Of a stretch of DNA of 17,705 nucleotides, positions 15,212-17,705 are shown piece by piece. The position numbers were made by a program, and so were the translations under genes. Below the pieces are notes generated by a model. The model made no database searches. It was not told the origin of the DNA and worked only from the letters and a program-made list of their open reading frames with translations. The DNA comes from Bacteroidia bacterium. Lineage in GTDB: Bacteria > Bacteroidota > Bacteroidia > JAESSM01 > NORP286. The stretch's first letter is position 1; each line of letters opens with the position of its first letter. The stretch is taken from assembly GCA_016764115.1 (NCBI GenBank), contig JAESSM010000100.1:1-17705 (forward strand), in the 5' to 3' direction.

Positions 15212-16680
15212 CCAGCAACTTTTGCAGTTAATACTTTTTCCTTCTTCATTAAAAAGTAAACCATTAAAATTATTGTAATGGCGATGGCGGTAAAAGCATA
15301 ATAAACATGGTTATTCATCCAAGGGCCACTGTGCATAAAATGCCTTTGCAAAGGAAATTCCATTGATTCGCCAGCCAAGCGCTCCACTCCTATTTCAAAC
15401 CAAAACCGTGAAAGAAACAAGGTGAGTCCAACAATGATGTAAGTAAACCTCCAGCTAAATTTATAATTATACAAAACTTGACATATCAATACCACAAACA
15501 CAGGCCAAACATTAATTAACCTACGTGATTCAGGAGTAATTGCTAAAAGCAAATTGAACACAATAAACAAAAACATCCCTATTCCGTATTGGGATTTAAT
15601 CAATTCAATAAATTGCTTCCAAATAAAAATCAGCACAACCATTAACGGTCCATAAAAAATAATGTGGCTCACAACATTAGTTAATGGGTTAACAACCGAC
15701 TGCATACTAATAGACATCAGAAATGTCTTAAAATTTGTAGGATGCTCTATATTACTTGCGTAAGTATTAATTGTAAATCTCACCAATAGTATTAATAGAA
15801 ATATCCAAATAAGTCCCATCAATTTTGATTGCTTTTTAAAACTTTTGATCAAATACCTATAATCAGTAAAGGCTATTCCTGCAAAATACAAGTACACTGC
15901 TAACCCAAAAATGCTTGGAATTAACAGGGGATAATTGATCTGATTGGTATGGTTAGGGATTTCAAATCCAACATTGTAGGAGTAATAAATCACACCAAGA
16001 AATCCTATTAATGGAAGAACTGGAAGTAAATGGTTAATAACAGTATTTTTTTCTGGAGAATACTTCTTCTTTTTAGAAATTGGAAACAGAAACCATATTG
16101 CACTTAGATAAATCATAGTAGGAAATACAAATGCAGCCATTAATCCGCAGAGCAATACTCCCCAACTTCTCTTTTTTAAATAAAAATAGAACATCAATAT
16201 TCCTATTGTCATTGCACTGATATCCGTAAGGGGCGAATAATAGGGGAAATGTTTCAGAATAGGGTATATCATGAAAATAGATGAGAACCCGATGAACCTT
16301 AGTTTTAAATCCCACTTAAAGTGATTGGCAATTAAATAGAAAAGCAAGGCACAAAGAACCAGCAGTATACAATTATAGACATAGAATGCCTGAACCATGT
16401 CATCCTGAGATTGAAATTTAAAGCCAACTGCCTTGGCTCCATAATGAATTATAAAGCTTGGAAGAACGCGCTGAAAAAAATATTTATCGACTTTATGACC
16501 ATATAAATATCTTTCCAGATCTACAGCAATAACTGCATATACATTTCCATCCGAACCAAGACCCTTATTCAGGGCTATCCTCTCTCCATTATGAAATTGG
16601 TAATAAAACCAAAAGCCCAATATTGCCAAAAAGATATAGGCAATTTTAAGATGTATACGATCTTGCTTTGGAACAGGCAT
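15208..16680 (-). CDS. Polytopic integral membrane protein, possibly GT-C-like glycosyltransferase
   Basis: I do not recognise the exact family. The 490-residue protein has a hydrophobic segment at about 13-28, then a periplasmic-type loop, then roughly ten further hydrophobic helices; the C-terminus is basic (MKKEKVLTAKVAG). The first large loop carries GSDGNVYAVIAVDLERYL and KYFFQRVLPSFIIHY. An acidic residue followed by aromatic and Arg-x-x-Pro residues in the first loop of a many-helix protein resembles GT-C glycosyltransferases, which use polyprenyl-phosphate sugars, but no diagnostic motif is complete. The gene starts inside the E1 stop codon (TAATG overlap at 16680), so it is probably translated by coupling with E1. 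It ends with a 4-nt overlap with convergent phhA and has no terminator of its own. Confidence 0.8.
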   Translation of the reverse strand: MPVPKQDRIHLKIAYIFLAILGFWFYYQFHNGERIALNKGLGSDGNVYAVIAVDLERYLYGHKVDKYFFQRVLPSFIIHYGAKAVGFKFQSQDDMVQAFYVYNCILLVLCALLFYLIANHFKWDLKLRFIGFSSIFMIYPILKHFPYYSPLTDISAMTIGILMFYFYLKKRSWGVLLCGLMAAFVFPTMIYLSAIWFLFPISKKKKYSPEKNTVINHLLPVLPLIGFLGVIYYSYNVGFEIPNHTNQINYPLLIPSIFGLAVYLYFAGIAFTDYRYLIKSFKKQSKLMGLIWIFLLILLVRFTINTYASNIEHPTNFKTFLMSISMQSVVNPLTNVVSHIIFYGPLMVVLIFIWKQFIELIKSQYGIGMFLFIVFNLLLAITPESRRLINVWPVFVVLICQVLYNYKFSWRFTYIIVGLTLFLSRFWFEIGVERLAGESMEFPLQRHFMHSGPWMNNHVYYAFTAIAITIILMVYFLMKKEKVLTAKVAG

Positions 16681-17705
16681 TAATAGTCTAACACTTGTCG
16701 AATAACTTTAGCAACTTTATCAGCGCTGGGAAGCAATGTAGCTTCTAATGTAGTATTAAGTGGAATGGCCGGGGTATTTACAGAACCAATGATCTCTACA
16801 GGAGCATCTAAATGTTCAAAACACTCTTTCTGAATTTGACCTGCAAGACACTGAGCAAAAGAAGCAAAGACAGGTTCCTCTGTTAGTACGATACATTTAT
16901 TATGTTTCTTGACCGCTTCTAAGACCATTTCTTCATCATATGGATTTAATGTTCGGAGATCAATTACTTCAACTTTTCCAAGGTAACTCTTAGCAGCATT
17001 CTTGGCCCAATAAACTCCCATACCGTAAGTAACAATCACAACAGAGTTTCCTTTTTGAACTTCAAGCTCACTAGCTTCCAATGCCACTCTACCCTTTCCA
17101 AATGGGATAACATAGTCTTCGTCAGGTTCTATTGTCTTGGCTTCTTCAGTGCCTTGTATCTTAGACCAGTATAGGCCCTTGTGTTCAAAGATCACAACTG
17201 GATTTGGATCATAATAAGCGGATTTCATCAATCCTTTCAAATCTGCTCCCGTTGACGGATATGCCACTTTTACGCCTCTTATATTAAGTACAGCAGATTC
17301 AACACTAGAAGAATGATATGGCCCACCACTTCCATATGCCCCAATTGGTACTCTTATTATAGAACTAACTGGCCATTTACCATTAGATAGATAATATGAT
17401 CTACTTACCTCTGTAAACAATTGGTTCAGTCCTGGCCATATGTAATCCGCAAATTGAACTTCAACAATCGGTTTACAACCTACTGCTGACATTCCAACTG
17501 TGCTTCCAATAATAAAAGCTTCTTGAATTGGCGTATTGAAAACTCTATCATCACCAAATTTTTTAGCCAATGTGGCAGCTTCACGAAATACTCCACCTAT
17601 TCTTGCTCCTACATCTTGTCCGTACAATAAACATTCAGGATGTTTCTTCATTAACTCTTCAACAGCAAACAAAGCACAATCAACCATAACTGTAGGTTCT
17701 TTACC
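16680..17705 (-). CDS. 2-oxo acid dehydrogenase E1, beta-type transketolase region, probable alpha/beta fusion, 5' end beyond the window
   Basis: Thiamine-diphosphate-dependent decarboxylase of a 2-oxo acid dehydrogenase complex; it transfers the acyl group to the lipoyl arm of E2. The frame is open to the right edge (341 residues visible). An internal Met at 17687 is unlikely as a start: residues GKEPTV precede it in frame, and it falls in the first conserved helix, shortly before LLYGQDVG. Conserved E1 beta features are FNTPIQEAFIIGSTVGMSA, VEVQFADYIWPGLNQLF, GAYGSGGPYHSSSVE, and the C-terminal transketolase domain with VVIVTYGMGVYWA, VEVIDLRTLNPYDEE and VLTEEPVFASFAQ. Bacteroidota commonly encode E1 alpha and beta as one chain of about 660-680 residues, and the missing normal N-terminus fits that; the alpha half itself is not seen. 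The likely partner E2 is at 12434. Confidence 0.93.
   Translation of the reverse strand, partial: GKEPTVMVDCALFAVEELMKKHPECLLYGQDVGARIGGVFREAATLAKKFGDDRVFNTPIQEAFIIGSTVGMSAVGCKPIVEVQFADYIWPGLNQLFTEVSRSYYLSNGKWPVSSIIRVPIGAYGSGGPYHSSSVESAVLNIRGVKVAYPSTGADLKGLMKSAYYDPNPVVIFEHKGLYWSKIQGTEEAKTIEPDEDYVIPFGKGRVALEASELEVQKGNSVVIVTYGMGVYWAKNAAKSYLGKVEVIDLRTLNPYDEEMVLEAVKKHNKCIVLTEEPVFASFAQCLAGQIQKECFEHLDAPVEIIGSVNTPAIPLNTTLEATLLPSADKVAKVIRQVLDY

Overview
The window comes from an AT-rich member of the Bacteroidota, most likely a Cytophagales- or Flavobacteriia-like marine or soil relative. Four things point there: a short primary sigma factor of 287 residues without region 1.1; promoters of the TAnnTTTG type; a secreted protein ending in a type IX secretion (Por) sorting domain; and a TonB-dependent receptor with an N-terminal carboxypeptidase-regulatory-like domain. 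The placement below phylum level is inference.

Layout. Positions 1-2337 (minus) hold the N-terminal 779 codons of the DNA polymerase III alpha subunit (dnaE). Positions 2535-5152 (plus) hold three poorly characterised envelope genes: a predicted outer-membrane barrel, a four-helix membrane protein, and a T9SS cargo protein with repeats. From 5167 to 12231 everything is on the minus strand. In transcription order it reads pnp, rpoD, rpe, TonB-dependent receptor, purE: RNA turnover, the primary sigma factor, the pentose phosphate pathway, outer-membrane transport and purine synthesis. A Bacteroidota-type inverted repeat lies between the receptor and purE. From 12434 rightwards the plus strand carries a 2-oxo acid dehydrogenase E2 and phenylalanine 4-monooxygenase (phhA). 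The minus strand carries a 48-residue zinc-ribbon protein, a polytopic membrane protein, and the 3' part of a 2-oxo acid dehydrogenase E1 that runs off the right edge and is probably an alpha/beta fusion.

The most notable element is the leader of phhA (about 14313-14465). A consensus Bacteroidota promoter is followed by a 17-codon open reading frame encoding MQVINIYYYNYSLIISE, with four Tyr codons and no Phe codon. Next comes a canonical intrinsic terminator just before the phhA start. The leader can fold in the classical 1:2, 2:3 and 3:4 arrangement: a protector hairpin that starts in the Tyr codons, an 8-bp antiterminator, and the terminator. PhhA makes tyrosine from phenylalanine, so the architecture predicts transcription attenuation controlled by tyrosyl-tRNA. 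It also implies that this phenylalanine hydroxylase serves tyrosine biosynthesis.

The E2 and the E1 probably belong to the same branched-chain or mixed 2-oxo acid dehydrogenase complex although they lie on opposite strands about 3 kb apart. The E1 stop codon overlaps the start of the polytopic membrane gene (TAATG), which suggests translational coupling of two apparently unrelated functions. The remaining genes are ordinary housekeeping genes.
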